A stretch of 64,000 bases of DNA from Chryseobacterium camelliae (GCF_027920545.1 NZ_CP115859.1:3334001-3398000); one strand, 5' to 3'. Counted from the stretch's first letter, positions 42,145 through 51,027 are shown. Notes: generated from the sequence alone by a model not told the origin. Numbers and translations: made by a program.

Positions 42145-42873
42145 TTATTTGAATTTTAATTCAGCCTCAAAAACATCCACAAAATGTTTTCTGATCTTAG
42201 CTTTAATATCTTCCATTTCTTCCGGAGTCAGATCTCTTTCAAGCTCTCTTTTTAAAGAAGTAACCTGCTTGTCTTTGATTCCGCAAGGAATGATGTATTC
42301 AAAATAACGCATATCCGTATTTACATTCAAGGCAAAACCGTGTAAAGTTACCCAACGTGAGGCTTTTACGCCCATTGCGCAGATTTTTCTGGCATAAGGC
42401 TTTCCTACATCCAGCCAGACTCCGGTTTCACCTTCGGAACGTTCTCCTTTCAGACCGTATTCCGCAATGGTTCTGATGATTACCTCTTCAAGATTACGCA
42501 TGTATTTATGAATATCTGTGAAGAAATTTTCAAGATCAAGAACCGGATAGCCCACAATTTGCCCGTATCCGTGGTATGTGATATCACCGCCACGATTTAC
42601 TTTTACAAAAGTAGCATCGATTTCCTTTAATTTATCAATTCCGGCCAACATATTTTCTTCATGCCCGCTTTTTCCCAGCGTATAAACATGAGGATGCTCT
42701 ACTAAAAGAAAATGATTGGGAGTTGTACTATGCTGTTCAGTAGGAAGATCCCTGTTTTTAATTTTGAGATCAATGATATCTTTCATCAGTTTTTCCTGAT
42801 AATCCCAAGCGGGCTGATATTCTTTTATGCCTAAATCTTCAAATTCTACTACTTTATTCTGAATTGTGTTCAT
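42145..42873 (-). CDS. lipB: Lipoyl(octanoyl) transferase LipB
   Basis: 242 residues, biotin/lipoate protein ligase family. Signature GGDITYHGYGQIVGYPVLDL, then KICAMGVKASRWVTLHGFA with the catalytic Lys, and the catalytic Cys in IIPCGIKDKQVTS. It transfers octanoyl groups from ACP to lipoyl domains. It starts 32 bases after the trpA stop on the same strand and may be read through from the trp operon. Confidence 0.95.
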   Translation of the reverse strand: MNTIQNKVVEFEDLGIKEYQPAWDYQEKLMKDIIDLKIKNRDLPTEQHSTTPNHFLLVEHPHVYTLGKSGHEENMLAGIDKLKEIDATFVKVNRGGDITYHGYGQIVGYPVLDLENFFTDIHKYMRNLEEVIIRTIAEYGLKGERSEGETGVWLDVGKPYARKICAMGVKASRWVTLHGFALNVNTDMRYFEYIIPCGIKDKQVTSLKRELERDLTPEEMEDIKAKIRKHFVDVFEAELKFK

Positions 42874-42905
42874 ATCATTTTTTGAATAGACAAATTTAGT
42901 GATTT

Positions 42906-43682
42906 TTACGCTTTTATAGAATGGACAAAATCTATAGCCTTTTTCTTCCAGTTTCTATTTTGTAATAAAATATTGACGAAGGCAGTTCCTATAATTCCGC
43001 CGTCTGCTTTTTTGGTCACGCTTTCAAAATCTTCTTTTGATTTAATCCCAAAACCGATCATTACAGGATTTTTTAATGGGAGAGAAGCTAATCGTGAAAA
43101 ATATTCCTCATTCTTTAAAACAGCATTTTCATTTCCGGTTGTAGATGAGGAACTTATGGCATATAAAAAACCTGAACTTAAAGAATCCAGATATAAAATT
43201 CGTTTATCCGAAGTTTCCGGAGTTACCAAAAATGTGAAATTCAAATTGTATTTTTCTAAAATTTTCTGATAATTTTTCTCGAATTCGACAGGCGGTAAAT
43301 CGGGTAAAATAAGTCCCGAAACTCCACTTTCAGCACATTCCTTACAAAATTGTTCAAAGCCAAAGCTTAAAACAGGATTGATGTATCCCATTAAAATTAC
43401 CGGAATTTTAATTTCGTCTTTAATTGATTTTAATTGGTAAAATAATTTTTCAATCGTCATTCCGTTTTTCAACGCCAATTCATGAGCATGCTGAATAGCA
43501 GGACCATCCGCAACGGGATCAGAATAAGGCATTCCGATCTCGATCATATCAGCTCCGGAATCCTGAATGAGTTTTATAATATCAACAGTGTCTTCCAATT
43601 GCGGAATTCCTGCGGTGAAGTAAATGTTGAGGAGTTTGAGCTGGAAGCTGGATGCTGGACGCTGGATGTTATTTGGATTCAT
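42906..43682 (-). CDS. trpA: Tryptophan synthase alpha chain TrpA
   Basis: 258 residues. Core blocks IYFTAGIPQL, GADMIEIGMPYSDPVADGP and PVMIGFGI match TrpA, which cleaves indole-glycerol phosphate. The first 14 residues (NPNNIQRPASSFQL) are unlike the family and are encoded by four heptanucleotide repeats at 43640-43667. No ATG, GTG or TTG in frame exists between the repeat and the conserved IYFTAG block, so translation must begin upstream, at the ATG at 43682. Repeat number changes would shift the frame. Last trp gene; 48 bases after trpB. Confidence 0.93.
   Translation of the reverse strand: MNPNNIQRPASSFQLKLLNIYFTAGIPQLEDTVDIIKLIQDSGADMIEIGMPYSDPVADGPAIQHAHELALKNGMTIEKLFYQLKSIKDEIKIPVILMGYINPVLSFGFEQFCKECAESGVSGLILPDLPPVEFEKNYQKILEKYNLNFTFLVTPETSDKRILYLDSLSSGFLYAISSSSTTGNENAVLKNEEYFSRLASLPLKNPVMIGFGIKSKEDFESVTKKADGGIIGTAFVNILLQNRNWKKKAIDFVHSIKA
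43640..43667. repeat. Four-unit heptanucleotide repeat in 5' end of trpA
   Basis: On the plus strand the units are GCTGGAA, GCTGGAT, GCTGGAC and GCTGGAT. Seven is not a multiple of three, so gain or loss of a unit breaks the trpA frame. The composition resembles dispersed flavobacterial CCAGC-type repeats. Confidence 0.85.
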
Positions 43683-43730
43683 AGATTTAGATTAAATTTA
43701 AATTGACAAATTTTCATTTTAATAACTGAA

Positions 43731-44939
43731 TTAAACTTCGGTCTTCTGACTTACATCATTCATCATTCTCAAATACGTTTCCATATCCTTGTCGCCTCGA
43801 CCGCTCAGACAGATCACGACAATATCATTTTCTTTAAATTGTTTTTTATCTAAAACAGCTAATGCATGAGCGCTTTCCAATGCCGGAATGATACCTTCCA
43901 GTTTTGTGAGTTCAAATGCAGATTGCAAAGCTTCATCATCGTTTATGCTGAAAAATTCTGCACGTTTTTCTTTAAATAAGTGCGCATGAAAAGGTCCGAT
44001 TCCCGGATAATCCAGCCCTGCCGAAACTGAATGAGGTTCAATAACCTGGCCATCTTCTGTTTGCATGACCAGACTTTTACTTCCATGCAAAACACCCAAC
44101 GTTCCTAAGAATGTTGTCGCCGCAGATTTTCCTGAATGTATACCCAAACCTCCTGCTTCTGCTGCAATGATTTTTACACTTTCTTCCTCTACAAAATGAT
44201 AAAAAGTTCCTGCTGCATTACTTCCGCCACCAACACAGGCAATTACATAATCAGGATTTTGTGTTCCAATCTGCTCGAAAAGCTGCTCTTTAATTTCTTT
44301 TGAAATAATACTTTGAAACCGTGCTACCAAATCAGGAAAAGGATGCGGACCAACCACACTTCCAATCACGTAATGTGTGGTTTCAGGATTGTTGATCCAG
44401 TCTCTTAAAGCTTCGTTTACAGCATCTTTTAACGTTTTAGAACCTGAGGTGACAGCAATGACTTCTGCTCCCAGCATTTTCATTCTTGCCACGTTCGGAG
44501 CCTGTCTCTGAATGTCGATTTCTCCCATGTAAACAATGCATTCTAATCCTAACAAAGCACATGCAGTAGCCGTAGCAACACCATGTTGTCCGGCCCCGGT
44601 TTCCGCGATAATTCTATTTTTACCAAGACGTTTTGCCAATAGAACCTGCCCTAAAGCATTATTGATTTTGTGAGCTCCTGTGTGATTCAGATCTTCTCTT
44701 TTTAAATAGATTTGAGTATTATATTTCTGACTTAAATTTTTAGCAAAATATAAAGGAGTAGCCCGTCCGACATAGTTTTTTAATAAATCCTGATATTCTT
44801 TTTGAAAATCTTCTGATTCAATGATCTCAAGATAATTTTTCTGTAATTCTTCTACATTCGGATACAACATTTCGGGGATGAATGCACCTCCAAATTCTCC
44901 ATAATATCCGTATTCGTCTGGGTTTTTATAATTTTTCAT
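43731..44939 (-). CDS. trpB: Tryptophan synthase beta chain TrpB
   Basis: 402 residues, PLP enzyme. The PLP lysine is in [25 protein letters not shown] and the Gly-rich [10 protein letters not shown] phosphate loop are intact. It joins indole and serine. The start overlaps the end of trpF by 14 bases. It works with TrpA as an alpha2-beta2 complex. The C-terminal [14 protein letters not shown] is complete. Confidence 0.96.
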   Translation of the reverse strand: MKNYKNPDEYGYYGEFGGAFIPEMLYPNVEELQKNYLEIIESEDFQKEYQDLLKNYVGRATPLYFAKNLSQKYNTQIYLKREDLNHTGAHKINNALGQVLLAKRLGKNRIIAETGAGQHGVATATACALLGLECIVYMGEIDIQRQAPNVARMKMLGAEVIAVTSGSKTLKDAVNEALRDWINNPETTHYVIGSVVGPHPFPDLVARFQSIISKEIKEQLFEQIGTQNPDYVIACVGGGSNAAGTFYHFVEEESVKIIAAEAGGLGIHSGKSAATTFLGTLGVLHGSKSLVMQTEDGQVIEPHSVSAGLDYPGIGPFHAHLFKEKRAEFFSINDDEALQSAFELTKLEGIIPALESAHALAVLDKKQFKENDIVVICLSGRGDKDMETYLRMMNDVSQKTEV

Positions 44940-45567
44940 AAAATGCTCTTATTTTGTGTAAGTCTTTTACTCCCGGTTCCAATTCAAATTTTGAATTAAT
45001 ATCGATGGAGAAGGGTTGTTGACCTAAAATCTTAATATTCTCAATATTCTGTTCTGAAATTCCGCCACTTAAAAAATAGGGAAGTGGTATCTCGATTTTA
45101 TTTAAAATGTTCCAGTCAAACTGTTTCCCCGTTCCGCCGAATGCTTTTGAATCGGTATCAAACAGAATATAATCAATGGTATTTTGGATAGAATGAAATG
45201 ACTTAAAGATCTCTTCCGTTGAGATAGCAGATTCAGAATCAATTCTTATTACTTTTATAATTCCAATGTTAGGTTTCAGCCTTTTCTTTAATACTGAAAT
45301 GAACATTTCGTTTTCGTCTCCGTGAAGCTGTATAAAATTCAAGTTTGCTTGTTCTGTTATTTCAACAATTTTTTCAAGAGTTTCATTCACAAACACCCCA
45401 ACTTTTCCCTGATGATCAATTTTTGAGATTTTTTCTAAACTTAAATGATTCAGAACATATCGTGGAGATTTTTCGTAGAAAATAAAGCCCAGAAAATCTG
45501 TGTTCAAAAAAATCAAGTCCTGAACTTGCTCTAATCTTGTCAAACCGCAGACTTTAATTTTTGTCAT
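44926..45567 (-). CDS. trpF: Phosphoribosylanthranilate isomerase TrpF
   Basis: 213 residues, TIM barrel. Catalytic Cys in KVCGLTR and the Asp region in [15 protein letters not shown] are present. Third-from-last step before indole formation. The ATG overlaps the trpC stop by four bases and the 3' end overlaps trpB by 14 bases. Confidence 0.95.
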   Translation of the reverse strand: MTKIKVCGLTRLEQVQDLIFLNTDFLGFIFYEKSPRYVLNHLSLEKISKIDHQGKVGVFVNETLEKIVEITEQANLNFIQLHGDENEMFISVLKKRLKPNIGIIKVIRIDSESAISTEEIFKSFHSIQNTIDYILFDTDSKAFGGTGKQFDWNILNKIEIPLPYFLSGGISEQNIENIKILGQQPFSIDINSKFELEPGVKDLHKIRAFYEKL

Positions 45568-46349
45568 GATTGTACTCTTGTATTAGAAATGAATTCTTCA
45601 AATGCTTGGGCAGGATCTGTATTTTTCATAAAATATTCGCCCATTAAAAATCCATCGAATCCTTTGTTTTTTAAATATTTAAAATCATCAATATTGTAAA
45701 TTCCGCTTTCTGCTACAGACAAGGTGTTTTCCGGAAGCAGATTTTTCAACTGAACGGAATGTTGCAGATCGACTTTAAAATCTTTCAAGTTCCGATTGTT
45801 AATTCCTACTAAATCTACATTGGAGTTGTAATGCTTTATTTCTTCCTCCGTATGGATTTCCAATAAAACTTCTAATCCTAGCTCATGAGACAGCTCGGTA
45901 AATTCTAATGTCTGTTGTGGTGAAAGACAGGCTGCAATCAATAAAATGACATCTGCACCCATACTTTTTGCTTCATAAAACTGATATTCGTCGATCATAA
46001 AATCTTTTCGCAGAATGGGAGTATTGATATGGTTTCTAACGTTCAAAATATCTTCAAAGCTTCCTCCGAAAAAATCTTTGTCTGTCAAAATTGAAACTCC
46101 GCTTGCTCCGAAATGCTCATAAGCAGAAATGACTTTTAAAGGAGAGACTTTATCATTAATTATTCCTTTGGACGGAGATTGTCTTTTAAATTCAGCAATA
46201 ATTCCGCTTGTGTTTTGAAGGCTTTTCTTTAAGGAGATATTTTCTCTATTAAAAAACTCTGAATTTTTTAATCCCTGAAGAGAAATTTTTGCTTTTGAAA
46301 ATGAAATTTCCTCCTTTTTCCGGTGTATGATTTTGTCTAAAATATTCAT
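45564..46349 (-). CDS. trpC: Indole-3-glycerol phosphate synthase TrpC
   Basis: 261 residues, TIM barrel with KRQSPSKG, LRKDFMIDEYQ, LLEIHTEEE and VGINNRNLKDFKVD blocks. Monofunctional here, not fused to TrpF. Starts 6 bases after trpD and overlaps trpF by 4 bases. Confidence 0.96.
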   Translation of the reverse strand: MNILDKIIHRKKEEISFSKAKISLQGLKNSEFFNRENISLKKSLQNTSGIIAEFKRQSPSKGIINDKVSPLKVISAYEHFGASGVSILTDKDFFGGSFEDILNVRNHINTPILRKDFMIDEYQFYEAKSMGADVILLIAACLSPQQTLEFTELSHELGLEVLLEIHTEEEIKHYNSNVDLVGINNRNLKDFKVDLQHSVQLKNLLPENTLSVAESGIYNIDDFKYLKNKGFDGFLMGEYFMKNTDPAQAFEEFISNTRVQS

Positions 46350-46355
46350 AGCCTC

Positions 46356-47342
46356 TTATTTTAAAAGTAACTCAAGACTTTTCAGCGCTTTTCCACCCAA
46401 CAAACTTTCCTGCACCATCAAAAGACAATCATCATAAGTTCCGAATTTATTTGTATGGTAGAGAGAAACAGCTGCATTGGCCAATACCACAGAATTTTGT
46501 TGTTCAGTGCCTTTTCCATTTAAAATATTCATGAAAATTTTTGCCGTTTCTTTTGTGTTTTTGCCGGCTTTTATACTTTCAGGATCTAAAGTTGAAAATC
46601 CAAGTTCTTCAGGTGAATAGATTTTTTCTCCATTTTTTGTAATGATTTTGCTGTCCTCGGTTAAGCTTATTTCATCATAACCATCCATTCCGTGAACCAA
46701 AATGAAGTCCTTTTCATCTTTTTGCAGCAAATACTGATATATTCTCGCAATTTCCAGATTGTAAGTTCCAATCATAGAATATTTGGGTTTTGCGGGATTA
46801 ACTAATGGTCCCAACAAATTAAAGAAAGTTCTCAGTCCTAAAGACTTTCGCAAGGCTACTACAGATTGTAATGCGGGATGAAAGTAAGGGGCATGTAAAA
46901 AGCAGATGTTGCTTTTTTGTAAATCATCATTCAATTCCTCTGAATTAATTTTGAACTGATAGCCCAATTCTTCCAAAAGATTGGAAGATCCTGTAACCGT
47001 AGAAGCTCCATAATTCCCGTGTTTAATTACTTTTTGCCCTGTTCCTGCAATTACAAAACTTGCCAGAGTAGAAATATTGATCGTATTTTTTCCGTCACCC
47101 CCGGTTCCTACAATATCAATGGCATCACTCGCATCCAGATCTACCGGAACTGCCATTTGTAATAATGCTTCCCTGAAGCCTTCCAGTTCCGGCAAGGTGA
47201 TATTTCGCATCAGGAAAATACTTACAAAAGCGGTGACTTCCGTTGCATTAAATTTATTTTGAGCGATTTCAATCATGATTGCCTTCGCCTCAGATTTGGA
47301 CAAAGTGTGGTGATTGAAAAGATATTGCAGAATTTCTTTCAT
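46356..47342 (-). CDS. trpD: Anthranilate phosphoribosyltransferase TrpD
   Basis: 328 residues, nucleoside phosphorylase class III fold. Pyrophosphate loop GTGGDGKNT, then KHGNYGASTVTGSSNLLEELG, both typical. Transfers phosphoribose to anthranilate. The gene is separate from trpG, with 4 bases between them. Confidence 0.95.
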   Translation of the reverse strand: MKEILQYLFNHHTLSKSEAKAIMIEIAQNKFNATEVTAFVSIFLMRNITLPELEGFREALLQMAVPVDLDASDAIDIVGTGGDGKNTINISTLASFVIAGTGQKVIKHGNYGASTVTGSSNLLEELGYQFKINSEELNDDLQKSNICFLHAPYFHPALQSVVALRKSLGLRTFFNLLGPLVNPAKPKYSMIGTYNLEIARIYQYLLQKDEKDFILVHGMDGYDEISLTEDSKIITKNGEKIYSPEELGFSTLDPESIKAGKNTKETAKIFMNILNGKGTEQQNSVVLANAAVSLYHTNKFGTYDDCLLMVQESLLGGKALKSLELLLK

Positions 47343-47346
47343 AGGA

Positions 47347-47916
47347 TTAATTCAAAAGAAAGTTTTTGATAATGATTTCTCCATCCGGAGTCAAAATGCT
47401 TTCGGGGTGAAACTGTACGCCATGTACATCATATTTTCGGTGTTGCAGCGCCATGATCATTCCATCCTGATCTACGGCTGTAATTTCCAGATCGTCGGGA
47501 AAGTTTTCAGGATCAACAACCCAGCTGTGATATCTTCCGACTTCTAATCCGCAGGATAAGTTTCTGAACAGCTTGGTATCTTTTTTTAACAATTTTGCTG
47601 AGGTTGCCACTCCGTGAAAAATTTCAGAAAGATTGATTAAGCTTCCTCCAAAAGCTTCGGCAATAGCTTGCTGACCAAGGCAAACTCCTAAAATGCTTTT
47701 GGTTGGAGCATATTTTTTAATAACTTCTAATAAAATTCCGGCTTCTTCAGGAATTCCGGGACCTGGTGAAAGAATGATTTTATCGTATTTTTCAATTTCC
47801 TCCAACGTAATTTCATCATTTCTTGCTACATCTACTTTTATTTTCAAAATTCTTTCGATCATTTGAACCAAATTGTAGGTAAAGCTGTCGTAATTATCGA
47901 AGACTAATATTTTCAT
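47347..47916 (-). CDS. trpG: Anthranilate synthase component II (glutamine amidotransferase) TrpG
   Basis: 189 residues, class I glutamine amidotransferase. Catalytic Cys in GVCLGQQAIAEAFGG and His-Glu in GVQFHPESI. Supplies ammonia to TrpE. A dual role with aminodeoxychorismate synthase is possible, as in other bacteria with one TrpG. It starts 34 bases after trpE. Confidence 0.93.
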   Translation of the reverse strand: MKILVFDNYDSFTYNLVQMIERILKIKVDVARNDEITLEEIEKYDKIILSPGPGIPEEAGILLEVIKKYAPTKSILGVCLGQQAIAEAFGGSLINLSEIFHGVATSAKLLKKDTKLFRNLSCGLEVGRYHSWVVDPENFPDDLEITAVDQDGMIMALQHRKYDVHGVQFHPESILTPDGEIIIKNFLLN

Positions 47917-47950
47917 TGTAAATTATTTATTGTTTTGGAGCTTTTGATTG

Positions 47951-49366
47951 TTATATCTTTTCTGCCTTTTCCAGGGCTTTTTTCAATGCATTCAGTTTGT
48001 TGTTCACTTCCTGCAATTCGCTTTCTGCGTTTGATTTTGTGACTATTCCGGCTCCTGCCTGATAATATAAGGTGTTATTTTTACTTAAAAAAGTTCGTAT
48101 CATGATGGCCTGATTACAGCTTCCGTTTAAGCCGACCATACCGATACACCCTCCGTAATAACCACGCGAATCTTTTTCGTAAGTATTAATAAGTTGAAGT
48201 GCTTTATGTTTTGGTGCTCCGCTTAAAGTTCCCTGAGGAAAAGTTGTTGCAACCATTTCATAAGGATTAGTATTTTCATGCAAATCGGCAGTTACTTCAC
48301 TTACCATGTGAATGACATGAGAAAAAAGCTGTATTTCTTTAAGTTGGGTAACGGTTACGTTTTTTCCTAATTTTCCTAAATCATTTCGGGCCAAATCTAC
48401 CAACATGGTATGTTCCGCATTTTCTTTAGGGTCATTTTTTAGTGATTCGATAGATTGTAGGTCCGTTTCAAAATTGCCGGTTCTTTTGAAAGTTCCCGCA
48501 ATAGGATGGATGACCGCTTTATTATCCTTAATAATGAGCTGGCTTTCAGGGCTTGATCCGAACAGTTTATAATCTCCATAATCAAAAAAGAAGAGGTAAG
48601 GAGACGGGTTGATGTTTCGTAACGCACGATACACATTGAATTCATCACCTTTGAATTTTTGTTCGAATCTTCTGCTTAGAACCAATTGGAAAACATCTCC
48701 TCTCATACAATGTTTTTGAGCGGTTTTTACCAGTTCTATATAGTCTTCGTTGGTAATATTGGATGTTTCGTCTCCTATTTTTTCAAAAGGATAAATAACA
48801 GAATTCTGGTTCTTGATCAAGCTTTCTAATAAATAAGGTTCAGATTTTATGCCTGCAATCTGGTTTTCAATAATGTGCATTTCATCATTGTAATGATTGA
48901 TTGCAATAACATATTGGTAGAGCCTATAACGCAAAATTGGAATTTCCACTTCAGGACTTTGCGCTTTAAATGTTATGTTTTCGAAGAACTGTACCGCTTC
49001 AAAACTGGTGTAACCGAAAAGGCTTTGAGCTGTTTCTTCTATGGAGCCATTGGCCTTGTTGCAGATGAAGGTATTTGAAAAGTCATTTAATAACTGAGGA
49101 ATATTCTCATCTGCCAAATGATGTTTTTCAGGGCTTTTACCCGGAAACTTTATTTCAAATTCCTGAAGGTTTTTAACTTCTATTCCGGCAATAGCATTGA
49201 TGGCAATAAACGAAAAATTATTATCTATATTCTTTGAGTCCGAACTTTCCAAAAGAATAGTATCCCGGAACTGATCCCGGATTTTCAAATAGATATTCAT
49301 GGGAGTTTGCAGATCTCCCAGCATTTTTTTTGAGGTGGTTTTTATGTTGATTTTCTGTGTGAACAT
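47951..49366 (-). CDS. trpE: Anthranilate synthase component I TrpE
   Basis: 471 residues from the ATG at 49366; an in-frame TTG at 49390 would start within the terminator-flanking leader and is less likely. Chorismate-binding domain with FQLVLSRRFEQKF, GTFKRTG and LSGAPKHKALQLI. First gene of trpEGDCFBA. It is preceded by a leader peptide, a competing-hairpin attenuator and a -7 box, so its expression is set by charged tRNA-Trp (see 49392-49546). Confidence 0.96.
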   Translation of the reverse strand: MFTQKINIKTTSKKMLGDLQTPMNIYLKIRDQFRDTILLESSDSKNIDNNFSFIAINAIAGIEVKNLQEFEIKFPGKSPEKHHLADENIPQLLNDFSNTFICNKANGSIEETAQSLFGYTSFEAVQFFENITFKAQSPEVEIPILRYRLYQYVIAINHYNDEMHIIENQIAGIKSEPYLLESLIKNQNSVIYPFEKIGDETSNITNEDYIELVKTAQKHCMRGDVFQLVLSRRFEQKFKGDEFNVYRALRNINPSPYLFFFDYGDYKLFGSSPESQLIIKDNKAVIHPIAGTFKRTGNFETDLQSIESLKNDPKENAEHTMLVDLARNDLGKLGKNVTVTQLKEIQLFSHVIHMVSEVTADLHENTNPYEMVATTFPQGTLSGAPKHKALQLINTYEKDSRGYYGGCIGMVGLNGSCNQAIMIRTFLSKNNTLYYQAGAGIVTKSNAESELQEVNNKLNALKKALEKAEKI

Positions 49367-49391
49367 TGGTAGAGATTTAATTTGTAACAAT

Positions 49392-49425
49392 AAAAAAAAG
49401 ACTTTAACGAATCGTCAAAGTCTTT
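49392..49425 (-). terminator. trp attenuator terminator
   Basis: In the transcript, AAAGACTTT-G-ACG-ATT-CGT-T-AAAGTCTTT is followed by a U-run: a Rho-independent terminator 32 bases past the leader-peptide stop and 26 bases ahead of trpE. Its left arm (AGACUUUGACGA, plus strand 49412-49423) can pair instead with UCGUCGGGUCU inside the leader ORF (plus strand 49479-49489), giving an antiterminator. Confidence 0.88.
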
Positions 49426-49456
49426 ATATGTTTTTCTATAATATTCTGGTTGCGAA

Positions 49457-49534
49457 TTAACAACAAGAGTATAGCTTCAGACCCGACGAAGAGTTTGAAT
49501 GCCACCACCAAAATTTGTTGTTTGAAGTAATCAT
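49457..49534 (-). CDS. trpL: trp operon leader peptide TrpL
   Basis: 25 codons plus TAA. The peptide starts MITSNNKFWWWH, with Trp codons 9, 10 and 11 consecutive, and ends SCC. Its placement before trpE, the terminator after it and the alternative pairing between codons 16-19 and the terminator's left arm form a textbook attenuator: a ribosome stalled at the Trp codons leaves codons 16-19 free to block the terminator, while one reaching the stop covers them. The ATG lies only 5 bases from a TACATTTG -7 box, so the message probably starts at or beside the ATG. Too short for standard gene finders. Confidence 0.9.
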   Translation of the reverse strand: MITSNNKFWWWHSNSSSGLKLYSCC

Positions 49535-49538
49535 GTTG

Positions 49539-49546
49539 CAAATGTA
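49539..49546 (-). promoter_or_regulatory. Promoter -7 box of trp operon
   Basis: On the minus strand TACATTTG is an exact TAnnTTTG match. Its last base is 5 bases before the trpL ATG, so transcription should start at or next to that codon. No TTG -33 is seen at the standard spacing. Confidence 0.6.
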
Positions 49547-49585
49547 GATATTTTTTTGAAATGAAAAATAAAAATTGATAAAATT

Positions 49586-50239
49586 TTAGGGTAAAGATTT
49601 CAGTTCCTTTTTTAATTGTTCGAATTTGCTTTTGTATTCAGGATTGTCATAGACTTTCAAATATTCTTCCAAAGCGTTGATATATTCCTGTATGAAATCT
49701 TTATTGACAGGATCTGCCTCATATTTTATTCGCGCCGTATTGATAGGCCTTATCTTTTCATATTCTTCAAATCGTTTTCCTTCGTCTGACTGTTGATAAA
49801 GGATAACCATATTTTTTTCATAACCCGGAATGTATTTTATCGGAAATTGTTGTTCTGTTCTTGGAATTCTTATGGCATTTTCAATTGGGTAAATTGCCGC
49901 CGATGTTGTTGAAAAATATGTGTCAACATATTTTCCGTCCTGTTTTCTGACAATGGCTTCATAATCATGAATGTACTGATCATTAAGAGTAGAGTTGGTT
50001 TCCACATCGGAAGTGATAATAGCAGTACTTTCGACACCAAATTTATTTAAAAACCAGGCATTGATAAACTGACCACCGATTCCGTTAATGATTGAAAACG
50101 GAAGAATTAAAATCAGCCACCAACCTTTTTTAGTTAAAAAAGCAATAATTCCGAAGAACAGAATAAAGATCAGTACAGCATAAAAACCGTGATGACTTAA
50201 GAAAAATAAGATTTTTGAGATGATAATCATAATTTCCAT
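49586..50239 (-). CDS. Hypothetical membrane protein
   Basis: 217 residues from the ATG at 50239 (the frame opens at a TTG six codons earlier). Two N-terminal membrane helices (ILFFLSHHGFYAVLIFILFFG and WWLILILPFSIINGIG) precede a soluble C-terminal part (FEEYEKIRPINTARIKYEAD and a helical tail). Not recognised. It lies immediately upstream of the trp leader on the same strand, but its 3' end is 40 bases from the trp promoter. Confidence 0.65.
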   Translation of the reverse strand: MEIMIIISKILFFLSHHGFYAVLIFILFFGIIAFLTKKGWWLILILPFSIINGIGGQFINAWFLNKFGVESTAIITSDVETNSTLNDQYIHDYEAIVRKQDGKYVDTYFSTTSAAIYPIENAIRIPRTEQQFPIKYIPGYEKNMVILYQQSDEGKRFEEYEKIRPINTARIKYEADPVNKDFIQEYINALEEYLKVYDNPEYKSKFEQLKKELKSLP

Positions 50240-50313
50240 GTTTATGTAAAAATACAATTTCTAAATACAAGGATTAAAAAGTATTTTATACGCTGCACAA
50301 GCAATATTTTTTA

Positions 50314-50321
50314 TATTTTTG
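50314..50321 (+). promoter_or_regulatory. -7 box of small lipoprotein/cytochrome unit
   Basis: TATTTTTG is an exact TAnnTTTG match 22 bases before the ATG at 50344. Confidence 0.5.
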
Positions 50322-50343
50322 TCTAAATTTTATAGAAAAAATA

Positions 50344-50556
50344 ATGAAAAAAGTATTAGCAATCGCGTTTATCGGAAGTTTATTTGTAGTTAACTGTTCA
50401 AAAAAGCCTAGTCATGACTTGCAAGACAGCAACACGATGTTGCCTGAACCAGATGCTCCAACTGTTGTAGATTCTACAGCTCAAAAAACTGAGACACCTG
50501 CTGCAACCCCCACAACTGAAGCTCCAAAAACTGATTCTACGGCAGTAAAAAAATAA
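50344..50556 (+). CDS. Small Pro/Thr-rich lipoprotein
   Basis: 70 residues: signal AIAFIGSLFVVNC with lipid Cys, then a low-complexity tail rich in Thr, Ala and Pro (TETPAATPTTEAPKTDS). Not recognised; tails of this kind act as flexible linkers in the periplasm. The last base of its stop codon is the first base of the cytochrome c ATG (TAATG), so the pair is coupled. Confidence 0.75.
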   Translation: MKKVLAIAFIGSLFVVNCSKKPSHDLQDSNTMLPEPDAPTVVDSTAQKTETPAATPTTEAPKTDSTAVKK

Positions 50557-50933
50557 TGAAAAAACTATTTTTAACGGGATGTTTGGGTTTACTAATCGTT
50601 TCCTGTTCTAAAAAAGAAAATACGCCGGTTGACGCCAATTCTTCTGAAACCACTACAATTTCAGAATCTACGAAAACTAATCTTTCGGGAGATCAGATTA
50701 TTGAAACTCTTGATTGTTCTGGCTGTCACGCGGTAAATGAGAGAATGATTGGACCATCGTATCAGGAAATTGCAGATAAATATTCTGAAAAAGATATTGA
50801 TGCTTTGGCTACAAAAATCATAGAAGGAGGAAGCGGAGTTTGGGGAAGTGTTCCGATGCAGCCTCATTCTCAGGTATCTAAGGAAGATGCTAAAAAAATG
50901 GTAAGTTATATTCTGTCATTGAAGAAGAAATAG
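50556..50933 (+). CDS. Lipoprotein c-type cytochrome
   Basis: 125 residues with a lipobox (LLIVSC). A single class I cytochrome c domain: haem-binding CSGCH in TLDCSGCHAVNERMIGPSY, and axial Met in SVPMQPHSQVS. The tail EDAKKMVSYILSLKK is the usual C-terminal helix. Likely a membrane-tethered periplasmic electron carrier of the c551/c552 size. Co-transcribed with the small lipoprotein before it; a palindromic terminator follows. Confidence 0.92.
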   Translation: MKKLFLTGCLGLLIVSCSKKENTPVDANSSETTTISESTKTNLSGDQIIETLDCSGCHAVNERMIGPSYQEIADKYSEKDIDALATKIIEGGSGVWGSVPMQPHSQVSKEDAKKMVSYILSLKKK

Positions 50934-50953
50934 CAACTATTAAAAATATTTTT

Positions 50954-50984
50954 AAAGACAGCAGAATTCTGCTGTCTTTTTTTA
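50954..50984 (+). terminator. Palindromic terminator after cytochrome c gene
   Basis: AAAGACAGCAGAATTCTGCTGTCTTT (26 bases in two arms AAAGACAGCAGAA and TTCTGCTGTCTTT) is fully symmetric and followed by TTTTTT. Confidence 0.88.
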
Positions 50985-50996
50985 TGTAAAAATCAC

Positions 50997-51004
50997 TAAA
51001 TTTG
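50997..51004 (+). promoter_or_regulatory. -7 box of lysS
   Basis: TAAATTTG is an exact TAnnTTTG match 23 bases before the lysS ATG. Confidence 0.55.
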
Positions 51005-51027
51005 TACGCTTTTAGAAAAAACAAGAA

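Noticed and set aside
49367-49390. Start of trpE at TTG 49390
   Set aside because: The extra eight residues fall in the terminator-flanking leader and are not family-like; the ATG at 49366 gives a normal N-terminus.
49367-49560. T-box or other riboswitch before trpE
   Set aside because: There is no T-box conserved sequence or specifier stem; the region is fully explained by a leader peptide and attenuator.
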